64,000 bases of DNA from Akkermansiaceae bacterium (GCA_029253285.1 JAQWZU010000106.1:1-64000), one strand, 5' to 3'; positions 16,127 through 27,894 are shown, numbered from the stretch's first letter. Numbers and translations are program-made. Notes: generated from the sequence alone by a model not told the origin.

Positions 16127-18310
16127 TTAATCGATCTTACGGAAGCGGTAGAAGATCTTCGAATTCGCGGGATTAGTAGCGACAGAACTATCCGTCGATG
16201 TTCCGGTGGTTTCGCCTGCTTCGATCACTTCGTTATCACTCAGCTCAAACCAATTTGGATTGGAAAGATCCGGGGTGTATTCCAGCGAGTATTCTCCCGG
16301 AGAACCGGACCAGCCAATGACGACGCTTCCGTTCTCCTGACGCTCGATATCGGTAATCACAAGAGGGATATCGAGCGGAGCCACCAAATCGCTAATCTCA
16401 GAGGCAGACAAAGCCCGAGTGTAAATTCGAATGTCATCCATTTTCCCGGTCAAGGAACGATTGGCAATTCCCTGAGACGCTCCAATACGTACATTATTTG
16501 CGGTGGATGAGTTGATGGGAGTTCCTCCCACTGCCGACAAAGTATCGAGCGCTCCATCGATATAGAATTGAAGATCTCCCACCGTGGTTCCAATTGTTGG
16601 ATTGAGAACAACCGCGCAATGATGCCAGGTATCATCAGCCATGATCGCCGTCCCGTTACTTCCCGAACCAGCGACTTCCGTTCTAATAATTCCAGTCCCG
16701 TTGGCATTCACCCGGGTATCATAACGAGTTCCGGTAGCCCCCGTCCCCCACGCTACCAGTGTTCCATTGGCATTATTCTGCACACTTGGTCCTTTGAACC
16801 AAAAAGCGACCGTCCGGGCATCCGACCCTCCAATGCCATTGTAGCCCAAGACATCGACCCAACTATTCGCACCATTGAAGACAATCGATGCCGTCGATCC
16901 CCCGGGCACCGGTGCCGGATCAGAAGTATCAAATGTTGGCGTCCCCACAAAGGTCCCCACAAAGCCAGTCTCACTCTCTGCAATTAAACTTGTCCCCCCG
17001 ATTTCACCCGGAGCCTCTCCGACCTTCCAGTGAGCAATCAAACTCGGATCCTCCAGAATTAACACGGAAACACTTACCTGGCTTGTCACATCACCTTGGG
17101 AGTTCGACGCAGTGAGGGTATAGGTCGAATTCGCATTTACCGTGACAACGACACTTCCAGCCATCGCATCGACCGCTCCGACGCCGTTATCAATCTCGGC
17201 CGAGATGCCGTTCGTCACTTCCCAGGAGAGAGTCACCTCCCCACCTACTCGAACCTTTGAAACATTTGAGGTGAAGCTTTCCACCACTGCCGGCTCGTCG
17301 ACCACGACGATCACTTCGAGCGATTCCGTTCCCACCGGACCGGTTCCAGACAAAGTATAAGTCGTCGTTACGGTTGGGGAAACGGAAATCCCACCAAGAC
17401 AGTCTACCGTCTGAGGCAGAACATCAATCGGCCCTGAACCATCATCAAGAGTCAGCAAAGTCAGAGCCGGAGACACCGACCAACTCAGATCGGCACTCAT
17501 ACCAGAATCCACATAAGTTACCGCGCTCGTAAAGTTCACCAAGGTGTCCGTATCAACAAGATACTCCTTGTAGTGGGTCCCCACCGCCGAATCAGCAATG
17601 TCACCGTCACCATTTAGGTCATCAAGACGCTTGTCATAAATCGCAATCTCATCGACGAGCCCATTGAAAAGCTGTGTGGTAACAACTTTGTTTGCTCCAA
17701 TGACCCAATTCCCGTTTGCCGCTTCCGGAATATTACTACTGGTTCCAGCTGCTTCTCCATTGATGTAAAAACGAAACGTTGGATCAGCTCCTCCGGCGGC
17801 ACTTTGATCGTAGGTCAATATGACATGATCAAATCCATCTTCCGCGGCCATAACCCCCGAATTTGTAGTCGCTCCACCCAAGAAAGTCGTAAAAAAGCGA
17901 CCGGCGTTTACAACCAAATTACTGCGACCCGGCCCCAAAGTCCCATCCTGGTTGGCCAAGATCACCATGTCCCCGGCGCCAACATCTGCGCGAACGACCG
18001 CTTCAATTGTAAAATCTCCCACTGTTGGGTCCAACAGGAGCGGAGTCACTATCGCGCCATCACCATTAAAGAGCGCTCCCGATCCAATCGCCGCAGGCTC
18101 GCCCAAAACCGTCGTGCCAGCAGGAATTGTATAGTCAATATCGAGGCCATTCCCGCTGGAGTCAGCTAAGGTAGTCGCGCCGGGCGCTTCTTCAAATCGA
18201 TAGTAAGCCAAGGGGCTATCCGCTACAATGACTCCAGGAAGATCAGCGAAAGCCGATGGCATCGCCGCGAGGCTCACTAGTTTTATTGTGAAGAGTATCT
18301 GCTTGTTCAT
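16127..18310 (-). CDS. Secreted protein with two LamG-like domains and Ig-like repeats
   Basis: 727 residues. Signal peptide MNKQILFTIKLVSLAAMPSAFA. The first LamG/concanavalin-like domain is at about 25-245 (SPLAYYRFEEAPGATTLADSS, RFYINGEAAG, GLVDEIAIYDKRL). Two Ig-like segments are at about 255-425 (VGGEVTLSWEVTNGISAEID). The second LamG domain is at about 430-640 (LQFYIDGALDTLS, GKMDDIRIYTRALS), and a C-terminal beta module ends GSPGEYSLEYTPDL. It is probably an extracellular carbohydrate- or surface-binding protein. It sits directly downstream of the LTD/CotH gene on the same strand, so the two may be made together. Confidence 0.85.
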   Translation of the reverse strand: MNKQILFTIKLVSLAAMPSAFADLPGVIVADSPLAYYRFEEAPGATTLADSSGNGLDIDYTIPAGTTVLGEPAAIGSGALFNGDGAIVTPLLLDPTVGDFTIEAVVRADVGAGDMVILANQDGTLGPGRSNLVVNAGRFFTTFLGGATTNSGVMAAEDGFDHVILTYDQSAAGGADPTFRFYINGEAAGTSSNIPEAANGNWVIGANKVVTTQLFNGLVDEIAIYDKRLDDLNGDGDIADSAVGTHYKEYLVDTDTLVNFTSAVTYVDSGMSADLSWSVSPALTLLTLDDGSGPIDVLPQTVDCLGGISVSPTVTTTYTLSGTGPVGTESLEVIVVVDEPAVVESFTSNVSKVRVGGEVTLSWEVTNGISAEIDNGVGAVDAMAGSVVVTVNANSTYTLTASNSQGDVTSQVSVSVLILEDPSLIAHWKVGEAPGEIGGTSLIAESETGFVGTFVGTPTFDTSDPAPVPGGSTASIVFNGANSWVDVLGYNGIGGSDARTVAFWFKGPSVQNNANGTLVAWGTGATGTRYDTRVNANGTGIIRTEVAGSGSNGTAIMADDTWHHCAVVLNPTIGTTVGDLQFYIDGALDTLSAVGGTPINSSTANNVRIGASQGIANRSLTGKMDDIRIYTRALSASEISDLVAPLDIPLVITDIERQENGSVVIGWSGSPGEYSLEYTPDLSNPNWFELSDNEVIEAGETTGTSTDSSVATNPANSKIFYRFRKID

Positions 18311-18329
18311 GTTGTGTTGGGGTTTGCGT

Positions 18330-21300
18330 TTATGGATTTTGGATCACCCGGATCCGCAAGAATTGCTGGTCTCGTGCCGAAACTACAAAGGGACTTTCGA
18401 AAATAACATCTTCGGTGCCATCGGCATTCGAAGTCGCCTCGGTGAGTGAAGCCTGCGTCGACCAATCAACAAGATCTGATGACACATCCACCGTCACCGT
18501 GATGTCCGGAGTCTTCTCTAGGCGTGAGAAATTTAAAGTCACCGACTCACCGTCGATTTCTACGCTAACATCGCCGTTACCACCCTGTTTTTTCGGATCA
18601 ACCCCGAAGGCATACTTCATCAAGTTGCTCACTCCATCTCCGCTGGCATCGGCCAATGGACCGCTCACTGCAGGATCAGCCAACTCAGCCTCCGAGAAAT
18701 ACCCCCGACTCCAACTAGCGTAGGCATTGCTATGCGGAAGCGGATTAGCTACTCCGGGAGATCCTCCGGCCTCACTACTGAGAGCCCAGCTAAATTGATC
18801 ATCCCACGACGACCAATCAGCATTTTCATTGAGGACGTCGAGGCTATACCCTCCACTACGCGCCGGAGAAAACCAATCGCCTTCATAGTCGAACGACAGA
18901 ATGTTCTCTCCATTGGCATCGCGCAGCGTCAATTGCTCGCCTCCATTGTTGAGTGCTCCCGTATAGGTCCCAACAATCTTCAACCCCGGGAAATTCCCCG
19001 GATTGGCTACGATCAAACCATACTCTCCCGGAGCCAAGGAACCGCTCAGACTCGCTTCCACGCCATCCGTGAATTGCACCCCAGTCAGATCAAGCGGATT
19101 CGGCCCAATGTTACGCACTTCAATAAACTCGAATTCCTTTCCGCCGGTAGGCGAAAAATGCAATTCCGTAATCCGCAAATATTGCTGGGCCAGTGAGGAA
19201 TTGTCAGGCGTTGTCACCACGGCAATCAACATCCCGTCGGCGTCATGTAAGGAAATCGTCTCACCTCGGGTTGAGATTTGACCATCATAATCCCCTTCGA
19301 CATTCAAACCCTCGCCACCACTTGGACTGCTAAACCGTGTCCGGAAAGCCGTGACTGCAGGGCTGACATAGAGACTTCCGTTCGACTCAATAATCGTTCC
19401 CGGGAGAAACGTGAAATCAACTCCACCCGACAAAGTCCACCCGCTCATATCAACCGACTCACTCCCGGAGTTTTTCAACTCAAGAAATTCTTCTGCCTGA
19501 TTTCCGGAGGAGGGTGAATTCTCAAAATCGTCAAACGCAATCGACGGAACAAACATCAACGGGCCAGGCAGAAGCGCCGAGCTGGTTTGCGGAGTTGGAT
19601 AAGTCCCGACATTTGCCGCAAGATGCGTCACCGAGAGGTGAGTCCTTCGAGGAATCAGATAATCGTTCTTTAGAACTCCTAATGCTTGGGCCAAAGTTTG
19701 CTGCTGCCCGAATTGACCCCATTTATTCTTATCAAGCACGGCATCATTCCCGAGAGCGACCTCCATGAGATCAATGCTGTCATCGATCTCACTTCCCAAT
19801 AAAACTTCATCGACCAAGGTCTGCAAGCGACGTCGGAACATGTCCTTGAAGCGATCATTCTCGAGCAGCTTATCGATCAACTTACTCCAACTCCGATTCC
19901 CCGGCAGCTCCTGAATCCCCACAAAAGGATGACTTGGCGAAATAGGGGCGTTGGCATTTCGCCCACCCAAGACGTAATCCTCCGTGGCCCAAATCCCATC
20001 GTGTGCAATCGAGTCATTGGTCATGTAGTGACTTCCAAATGTCAGATCCACATCCCAGGGCATTTGAGTCCACTCACCACTTCCATCGCTGTCACGGTAG
20101 AGGTAGTAGTTCTTCCTCATGTTGTCGTTGTTCTGCGTGAGAACAGTCGCTGCGAGGTAATTGAGTTGTCGTGGAATATCGACGTTGTCGAAAATGAAAT
20201 TCTCCAACGCGGTGCCGCTTTGATTGATACCATTCACAAAGGCCACAAGATCGGCATTCGATTCATAGGTGCGGTTCTTCTTCTCCACCCCGCTGGTCCC
20301 GCTGGTTCCGCCATTAAACAACTTGTAGAGCGCGCCATCGTCATCGATCCCCTTTTCACGTCGAAGCAGCCGCTTGTCCACCTGCTCGGTAAAGGCTGCC
20401 ACGCTATAAAAGGCCCCATTCTGCTGCACCCTCATCAGAAAACACACCGAACCCGGAGAACCGGCGAGATCGTATAAATCGTAGCTCAGCGGCTGGCGTA
20501 CGTAGGCTTTATCAGTCCAGGTCGTGTTGAGATTAAACTCCTCAACTCGAACCGAATTCGGATCTTCATCCACCCGACAATGGTGCCCTGTGTTAAAGTC
20601 CACCTTGTAGCTCTTCTTCGAGAGCCCCGCAGAGGAAGCTCCCCGAATCCGACAATAGACATTATCATAAAACTCTCCCAGATAGAGCACCGACGCCCGG
20701 GTCCCAGTGCGGTTATTGGCTCCCGAGGGATTCTGAATGAACCATTCCAGGACCGGAAGATTGGAATTCACCACCGGATTAATCGCGGCTGTTCCATAAT
20801 ACTCAGGCGAGTTCAGCGGATCATGATAGAGCGGATTTTTGGAAGTCAGGCCACCCGCGTCACTCGACTCAACACGCCAGCGAACCATCTCGCCATCCTG
20901 CAATCCCGCCAAGGGAATGTTCGCGGAATAAATACCATCCCCTGTCACGTCATCCGGAGCCACTCCATCATCCAACATTTCCAGCGAGCTCTCCGCATCA
21001 AATTCCTGACGATAGAAAAGCTCTACGCGATCCACCGCATCCTGACTCGCTGTTACTGAAGCCGTCACTTTTAAGAGCGACTGACCGGCAAGATCCGGGC
21101 GGGTGGGATTTTCGGTAAGATCACGAATCACCGGACCCAAGTCTTCGACGCCGCTGGCATTCGGAGCATTCGGAGTCGGCGGCGTCATGTAAACCAACGC
21201 CGAGCCGGCGGCCGGGCTAGTCTGCGCCGACAACTCGCAGTCGAAAAGAAAATCAGAATTCCCCGCGCTTCGGTTCATGCCATGAACCGCGAGAATATTG

Positions 21301-22232
21301 GTTCCCGCTACAAGGTTTACTTGCGCCAAATTGATCGGAAAAGATTCCAGCGCGATTGCCAACGTATCACTGTGCGAGCTATTCGCCGCCGCATTGTAAT
21401 CCCACACGCCGTCCACCGGCGGGTTGGCGGAAGCAAGAAGCGGACTGCCATTAATCGATATTCCAAAACCATCGTCGTAGCGGGTCCTAAACAGGAGAGT
21501 CGAAACCTCCGAGGGATCATCGATTTGAAATGGCACGCGAATATAGACCGTGGAATTCACGCCATCCATCTCACCCTGAATATCGCCATCCAACCCGAAG
21601 AAAGAATCATATGGATCAGTCCCCGCTAGATCGGCATACCCTATACCCATTTCCGCCGAATTCCACCCGATGTCGTCAAAGGCGATTTCATTGTAAGGAT
21701 CGGCCTCACCAAGATCTAACGAGGTATCGGTGGGCACGTAATACTTCAGCGGCGAATCCGCTCCGACCAATGCCACCGTCGATCCACCCGGACTTCCCTC
21801 ACCATAGGATACATCAGGATACTGCTGGGGATACTCCGGAGAAAACGAGGACTCGATGGTCACTCCGTCGGGACGAACCAATCCCAGATACTCACCCGAA
21901 GCAGAAAGTTTGAAGTCAGTGTGCAATTCACCAACCGGATCGCTCCGGTCTTTTCCCGAGGCAAAGATCAACAATTCGTCGCCTGGAGACAAAGTGACAT
22001 TAGGAATTTCCCATCGATTCGTCGAAGTGGCGCTATCGGTGAGAAGCCAGCCGTCGAGATTCACCGGAGAGCCAGAGACATTGGTCAACTCGATCCAGTC
22101 GGAGTTTTGTCCATCTTCATCAGTGATGCCGGAAATGTTGGAGGCTAGGAATTCACTGATGACAACATCGGCTGCAGTGAGCCGGGCAACACCCAGAACA
22201 CAAATAGAGAGAGTTAGAAAAATACGAAACAT
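18330..22232 (-). CDS. Secreted lamin-tail-domain / CotH-kinase protein
   Basis: About 1300 residues from the ATG giving MFRIFLTLSICVLG, which begins a signal peptide; the 17 extra track residues lack one. First lamin-tail domain at about 20-135 (VISEFLASNISGI, DWIELTNVSGSPVNLDGW), then a galactose-binding-like region. The CotH kinase-like domain is at about 500-800 (YCRIRGASSAGLSKKSYKVDF, LTQNNDNMRKNYYLYRD, QMPWDVDLTFGSHY). Two more lamin-tail domains follow at about 890-1110, and a GDGVSNLMKYAFGVDP module lies near the end. CotH domains phosphorylate proteins in spore coats; in Verrucomicrobia these large secreted forms have no known target. No sorting signal is obvious at the C-terminus. 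Confidence 0.88.
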   Translation of the reverse strand: MFRIFLTLSICVLGVARLTAADVVISEFLASNISGITDEDGQNSDWIELTNVSGSPVNLDGWLLTDSATSTNRWEIPNVTLSPGDELLIFASGKDRSDPVGELHTDFKLSASGEYLGLVRPDGVTIESSFSPEYPQQYPDVSYGEGSPGGSTVALVGADSPLKYYVPTDTSLDLGEADPYNEIAFDDIGWNSAEMGIGYADLAGTDPYDSFFGLDGDIQGEMDGVNSTVYIRVPFQIDDPSEVSTLLFRTRYDDGFGISINGSPLLASANPPVDGVWDYNAAANSSHSDTLAIALESFPINLAQVNLVAGTNILAVHGMNRSAGNSDFLFDCELSAQTSPAAGSALVYMTPPTPNAPNASGVEDLGPVIRDLTENPTRPDLAGQSLLKVTASVTASQDAVDRVELFYRQEFDAESSLEMLDDGVAPDDVTGDGIYSANIPLAGLQDGEMVRWRVESSDAGGLTSKNPLYHDPLNSPEYYGTAAINPVVNSNLPVLEWFIQNPSGANNRTGTRASVLYLGEFYDNVYCRIRGASSAGLSKKSYKVDFNTGHHCRVDEDPNSVRVEEFNLNTTWTDKAYVRQPLSYDLYDLAGSPGSVCFLMRVQQNGAFYSVAAFTEQVDKRLLRREKGIDDDGALYKLFNGGTSGTSGVEKKNRTYESNADLVAFVNGINQSGTALENFIFDNVDIPRQLNYLAATVLTQNNDNMRKNYYLYRDSDGSGEWTQMPWDVDLTFGSHYMTNDSIAHDGIWATEDYVLGGRNANAPISPSHPFVGIQELPGNRSWSKLIDKLLENDRFKDMFRRRLQTLVDEVLLGSEIDDSIDLMEVALGNDAVLDKNKWGQFGQQQTLAQALGVLKNDYLIPRRTHLSVTHLAANVGTYPTPQTSSALLPGPLMFVPSIAFDDFENSPSSGNQAEEFLELKNSGSESVDMSGWTLSGGVDFTFLPGTIIESNGSLYVSPAVTAFRTRFSSPSGGEGLNVEGDYDGQISTRGETISLHDADGMLIAVVTTPDNSSLAQQYLRITELHFSPTGGKEFEFIEVRNIGPNPLDLTGVQFTDGVEASLSGSLAPGEYGLIVANPGNFPGLKIVGTYTGALNNGGEQLTLRDANGENILSFDYEGDWFSPARSGGYSLDVLNENADWSSWDDQFSWALSSEAGGSPGVANPLPHSNAYASWSRGYFSEAELADPAVSGPLADASGDGVSNLMKYAFGVDPKKQGGNGDVSVEIDGESVTLNFSRLEKTPDITVTVDVSSDLVDWSTQASLTEATSNADGTEDVIFESPFVVSARDQQFLRIRVIQNP

Positions 22233-22332
22233 AGAGGAAAACCAGCAATCGTCAGTGCCTGAGTCTAAATCCCCGATTCCCAATCAAAAAGAAGAAACAC
22301 TCCTCCTCTGTCACACATTAGCCCCGGGCCAA

Positions 22333-23295
22333 CTATTTCCCGGCCTTTTTGAGAACATCTGCGATCAGCACAGCCTTCCCATTTTGACGCTTGCTCTCGT
22401 CGGCAGCCTCCATGAAGGCGAAGAGTTCGATGGTTTCCCCGGCGGAGACGGGCGGCTTTCTGGTTTTGAAAAACTTGACCACTTCGGCAACGAGAGGCTG
22501 ATAGCCGTCAAAAGATCCGACCTTGGCCTCGCCTTTTTCGCCTTTGGCAATTCCCGAGTATCCCTTCCCTTCCAAAAAGATTCCGGTGCGATTTCCCTTC
22601 CAGATTCCCGTCACCACAATTTTCCCTTCTTCGGTCGTGCTTCGAACGACCGATTCGCAGCCTCTCCCCATCACGGTGAAGAGAGCCTCACAACCATGTA
22701 CGCCATACCAAAATAAATCCGGATGATGTTTCTCGATACTTGCCGGACTGGTGGTTCGTGCAACTTCCACTTTCCCGATCGAACCATTCCTCACGGCTTG
22801 GGTCGCTTTTCCGTATCGCAGTGACGATGACGAAAAAACTGGAACCTTTGCTTCTTCAGCTAAACGAAAAATCTCCAGAACATCCTTCAAGGAACCAGCC
22901 ATCGGCTTGTCGAGATAGAGAATCTTCCCAGCCGCGATGACCTTCCGGGCCTGTTCCAAATGAGGACGCCCATCGACCGACTCGATCATGACCGCTTCGA
23001 CTTTGGTGCACAGTTCCTCGATGGTATCGCAGATCTCCACGCCATACTTTTCCTGAAGCGTCTTGGTGTATCCATCGACCCGCGAGGCACTCGATTCGAT
23101 ATCGGGACTCCCACCTTTAAAAGCCGCGATCACCTTCGCTCCTGACACGTGCCCTTTCGCCTTGGGATTATTAATCGTCTCCGTGAATGCCACCACATGT
23201 GAAGTATCGAGACCAATCATTCCAATCCGGATGACTTCCGCTTTCGCCGAAATAACCATCCCCAAACACGCCAAAAACTTTCCAATTCGTTTCAT
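22333..23295 (-). CDS. Gfo/Idh/MocA family oxidoreductase, possibly exported
   Basis: 320 residues. The N-terminus MKRIGKFLACLGMVISAKA could be a signal peptide before the Rossmann strand VIRIGMIGLDTSHVVAF. The family's EKP motif appears as YLDKPMAG. SLRYGKATQAV and DLFWYGVHGCEALFTVMG match the DTSHV subgroup seen in Planctomycetes. Such enzymes oxidise sugars or inositols with NAD(P); an exported copy would need the Tat route, but no twin-arginine motif is visible, so the signal is uncertain. Last gene of a three-gene operon with the Nramp-like transporter (one-base gap). Confidence 0.85.
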   Translation of the reverse strand: MKRIGKFLACLGMVISAKAEVIRIGMIGLDTSHVVAFTETINNPKAKGHVSGAKVIAAFKGGSPDIESSASRVDGYTKTLQEKYGVEICDTIEELCTKVEAVMIESVDGRPHLEQARKVIAAGKILYLDKPMAGSLKDVLEIFRLAEEAKVPVFSSSSLRYGKATQAVRNGSIGKVEVARTTSPASIEKHHPDLFWYGVHGCEALFTVMGRGCESVVRSTTEEGKIVVTGIWKGNRTGIFLEGKGYSGIAKGEKGEAKVGSFDGYQPLVAEVVKFFKTRKPPVSAGETIELFAFMEAADESKRQNGKAVLIADVLKKAGK

Positions 23296-23296
23296 C

Positions 23297-24547
23297 TTAT
23301 AATCCTAGTTTGTCTAACACTGCAATGGTCGTGCGGATAGCCAACGCCACCGCGACAACAAATCCCGCCCATCCTAAATTAATAATCCAGGTAGGAACCT
23401 TTCGCTCCCCTATCAAATCAGGTCGTGTTCCGAGGTAAAGTAAAGCCGCAGCCAAAGCCGGTATCCCCAAAACCGTGAGCGCCTGCGCAAAAGTAATCAA
23501 ATTCACCGTGCTCTTCGCATCACTCAAATTCAACAAAGCGACCACCAGTCCGCTGAGTAATGCCGCAGTGGTCAGACCCAAAGTCCATCCTTCCCCGAGC
23601 CGCGATCCCTTCCCTAGCGAGTCGGACAAGACCGTTCCACCGACGAGGGCATTCACCAAAAAGGAACTGAAGGCTCCCGCAAAAATCCCCATACAAAAAA
23701 CCATCTTGGCCCACGGACCAAACAGAGGCTGTAGCTGCATCGCCACATCCCCTACTCCACTGAGCACGACCGGTTCGGGACGACCGTAAAACACCCGCGC
23801 CGCTGTCATCAAAATGATCGTCGAAAGAATCCCCACCACGCTGATACTGACGACCGAGTCTACCTGACCTCGTTTCGCGTCGAGGAGTTTCCATCCCTTT
23901 TCTTTCACGAGGTAGGCTTGGTAAAAGGCCCCTCCCACCGAAAAAGTCGTCGCCATCAAGCCCATTAAAACAAGGATCTCTGGAGCCTTCCCGGATTTCA
24001 CCGGCACATAACCTCGAGGGGAGAAATAAATAACGAGGAAGTTAATTAAGAAAGCCACTACCATCAATCCGATGAGGAACTTCATCAAGGTCTCAATCGA
24101 GCGGTAGAGATGCCTCTTCCAGTAGAGGCAAAAAATCACCAGAGCATTGAACGAGATCAAGATGATCGCGGGAGTTGCACCCGACATCAGAGAATAATCT
24201 TCCGTCTCAAACAAAGGCGCGAGCCCCGAAACAATCGCAACATTGTTGGAATATTGAAAAATTGCCACGAGCCCAAAGAGAATCACCCCCACAATCACCG
24301 CAACGGGCCGCCCCAAGCGACGCGCAAGTTGATCACAAGGACTGTCCTGATAAATCACCCCGATCCGCCCTGCCAAGGCGACCATCGCAATCATTAACAC
24401 CACCGCGAGCACGATGGCCGCAATCCCGATATATCCATACTGCGCTCCCGCTTTCGAACTCGTCAGAATACTCCCGGGCCCCAGAACAATCGCCGCGACA
24501 ATGATGGCCGGACCGAAGGAGCTGAAGAGTTGTTTGAGCCGATTCAT
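23297..24547 (-). CDS. Nramp-family transporter homologue lacking canonical metal-binding motif
   Basis: 416 residues with about eleven hydrophobic helices. Overall similarity to Nramp (SLC11): a helix-1 region FGPAIIVAAIVLGPGSILTSS and helices 6-8 around ATTFSVGGAFYQAYLVKEKGW. Canonical Nramp proteins bind Mn2+/Fe2+ with a DPGN motif in helix 1 and a Met in helix 6. Here helix 1 reads GPGS and helix 6 has no matching MPH motif. The cargo may therefore differ: magnesium, as in Nramp-related Mg transporters, or an organic solute. It lies between two Gfo/Idh/MocA genes; its ATG directly abuts the TAA of the upstream one. Confidence 0.8.
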   Translation of the reverse strand: MNRLKQLFSSFGPAIIVAAIVLGPGSILTSSKAGAQYGYIGIAAIVLAVVLMIAMVALAGRIGVIYQDSPCDQLARRLGRPVAVIVGVILFGLVAIFQYSNNVAIVSGLAPLFETEDYSLMSGATPAIILISFNALVIFCLYWKRHLYRSIETLMKFLIGLMVVAFLINFLVIYFSPRGYVPVKSGKAPEILVLMGLMATTFSVGGAFYQAYLVKEKGWKLLDAKRGQVDSVVSISVVGILSTIILMTAARVFYGRPEPVVLSGVGDVAMQLQPLFGPWAKMVFCMGIFAGAFSSFLVNALVGGTVLSDSLGKGSRLGEGWTLGLTTAALLSGLVVALLNLSDAKSTVNLITFAQALTVLGIPALAAALLYLGTRPDLIGERKVPTWIINLGWAGFVVAVALAIRTTIAVLDKLGL

Positions 24548-25681
24548 TTAGGAAGTCTGATTAAAGTGTGTTCGGGCAAGCTCCCGATCTAGAGGAAGCT
24601 CAACCGGCTGACCTTTGGCCACCGAAAGCAAAATCGCCCAGCCCAATTCCGCGGTAGAGGCTGAATTCACAAAACTCAGAAACGACTGCTCACCCTTGCG
24701 CACGCAATCGATGAAGTGCGCCACACAGGAACCAGTCTGATGCTCCATGACATCTCCGCTATCAGGAGTCGTCGTCTCGTCGCCCCAGAAATGATCCGGC
24801 GAACGTCCGTCATCGAGCGGGTAAACCCACTCCTTGCTCGTCTCGCTCTCGGACCAGTAGCGCACCTTGTGCGAACGCTCGAGATAGCTGTCAAAAATGA
24901 AGCCGCCCTTCGTCCCATGAATGTTATGATAGGCGTCGTAGCCATTGGCTTGATCGACATTCCCAAAACAAAGCCCGGTGGCACCGTTGCTGAAAGTTAC
25001 GTGGATATTGTAAATCACATCCGCCTCAAAAGCGCGCGTTTGCTCTCCGCTGGCGGAGGCGTAAACCTGCACTGGCGTCGCGCCTTGGGCCGCCATGATA
25101 TTCAGCATCACACTGAGAGCGTGGATGATTCCCATTCCTATGGCATCGCCCATGATCTCACGGCTCAGCTTCCACACTTTGTCTTCCGCAATGTTAATCG
25201 GGTGCCGGTAGTTCACCTGCAGCTGCGTGATCGTTCCGAAGGCGTCGCGGCTCACCATCTCTTGCAAGCGATGCTCCATCGAATCGAAATTCATGAGGTA
25301 GTTGACGTAAGTGATCAACTCGGGATGCGCCCGGGCCAACTCAAGTTGATTTTCGAAATCAGCAAAGGTCGTCGAGCAAGGCTTCTCACAAAAGACATGC
25401 TTTCCCGCTTCCAAAGCAGCGATCGATTGCGGACCGTGCGAACTATTCGGGCTGCATAGAAAAACGCCATCGATTTCCGGATTCGCCAGCATCGCCGCGT
25501 AATCCTCATAAAATGCCGATTCCGGCAACCCGATCTTCGCCAGCGATTCGACACCGTTCCCCCGAGAACGCTGATGCAAAGCCACTACCTCCGCCTCCGG
25601 GTGCTCCGTCAACCGCTGCATCAAGGTGGATCCCATCCACCCTGCTCCGACAAATCCAATTCGAGTAAGCCCGCTGCTCAT
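24548..25681 (-). CDS. Gfo/Idh/MocA family oxidoreductase
   Basis: 377 residues from the ATG giving MSSGLTRIG; the track start adds 18 residues without family match. Rossmann motif IGFVGAGWMGSTLMQRL, the conserved lysine in HVFCEKPCSTTF, and a C-terminal dimer/substrate domain with DAIGMGIIHALSVMLNIM and NIHGTKGGFIFDSYLERSH. It probably oxidises a sugar, inositol or related polyol with NAD(P). First gene of the operon with the Nramp-like transporter and the second Gfo/Idh protein. The promoter should lie between 25682 and the terminator at 25842. Confidence 0.88.
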   Translation of the reverse strand: MSSGLTRIGFVGAGWMGSTLMQRLTEHPEAEVVALHQRSRGNGVESLAKIGLPESAFYEDYAAMLANPEIDGVFLCSPNSSHGPQSIAALEAGKHVFCEKPCSTTFADFENQLELARAHPELITYVNYLMNFDSMEHRLQEMVSRDAFGTITQLQVNYRHPINIAEDKVWKLSREIMGDAIGMGIIHALSVMLNIMAAQGATPVQVYASASGEQTRAFEADVIYNIHVTFSNGATGLCFGNVDQANGYDAYHNIHGTKGGFIFDSYLERSHKVRYWSESETSKEWVYPLDDGRSPDHFWGDETTTPDSGDVMEHQTGSCVAHFIDCVRKGEQSFLSFVNSASTAELGWAILLSVAKGQPVELPLDRELARTHFNQTS

Positions 25682-25841
25682 GAGCGGGGCATTCTGAACG
25701 AGCGGCCCCCAACGAAAAGAAAACAAATCCTCCAAATTTTGAGCCCAGAACGGAACCTCCCAGAAAATCCACGGTAATTACTAAAAACCATGAAGAAAAA
25801 AGCTCTCTTCTACCTTTTCAATTGGCTTCTGAATTTCTCCC

Positions 25842-25877
25842 AAAAAAAAAGCCGGACGGTTTCCCGTCCGGCTTTTG
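25842..25877 (-). terminator. Strong bidirectional intrinsic terminator after groEL
   Basis: Nine-base GC stem GCCGGACGG / CCGTCCGGC flanked on both sides by A and T runs, so it works on either strand. It lies 23 bases after the groEL stop and ahead of the Gfo/Idh operon promoter. Confidence 0.92.
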
Positions 25878-25899
25878 AAGGTTGTTTGGAAGCAACGAC

Positions 25900-27567
<1,668 letters not shown>

Positions 27568-27861
27568 TTAGTCAGTGAGGACACCGAGGATGTCAGCCTG
27601 AGAGAGAATTAGGAGGTCTTCGCCGTCAACTTTGACGTCGGTGCCACCGTATTTTGAGATAAGAACCTTGTCGCCGACAGCAACGTCAAAGACGATGTCT
27701 TTTCCGTTTTCGTCAGTTCCACCGGTGCCGAGTCCGGTGACTTCAGCTTCCTGAGGTTTTTCCTGAGCAGAGTCAGGAAGGACGATGCCTCCTGCGCTTA
27801 CTGCTTCTGCTTCGAGCCGCTTCACGAGGACGCGGTTTCCGAGTGGTTTAATACTAGCCAT
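27568..27861 (-). CDS. groES: Co-chaperonin GroES (Hsp10)
   Basis: 97 residues. The start KPLGNRVLVKRLEAEA, the mobile loop SAGGIVLPDSAQEKPQEAEV and the end VDGEDLLILSQADILGVL match the family fully. It caps the GroEL ring. Located 59 bases after dnaK and 36 before groEL on the same strand, giving an uncommon dnaK-groES-groEL arrangement. Confidence 0.98.
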   Translation of the reverse strand: MASIKPLGNRVLVKRLEAEAVSAGGIVLPDSAQEKPQEAEVTGLGTGGTDENGKDIVFDVAVGDKVLISKYGGTDVKVDGEDLLILSQADILGVLTD

Positions 27862-27894
27862 TGTTTTTTGTTTTTCTTGTTTGTGGTTGGTTTT

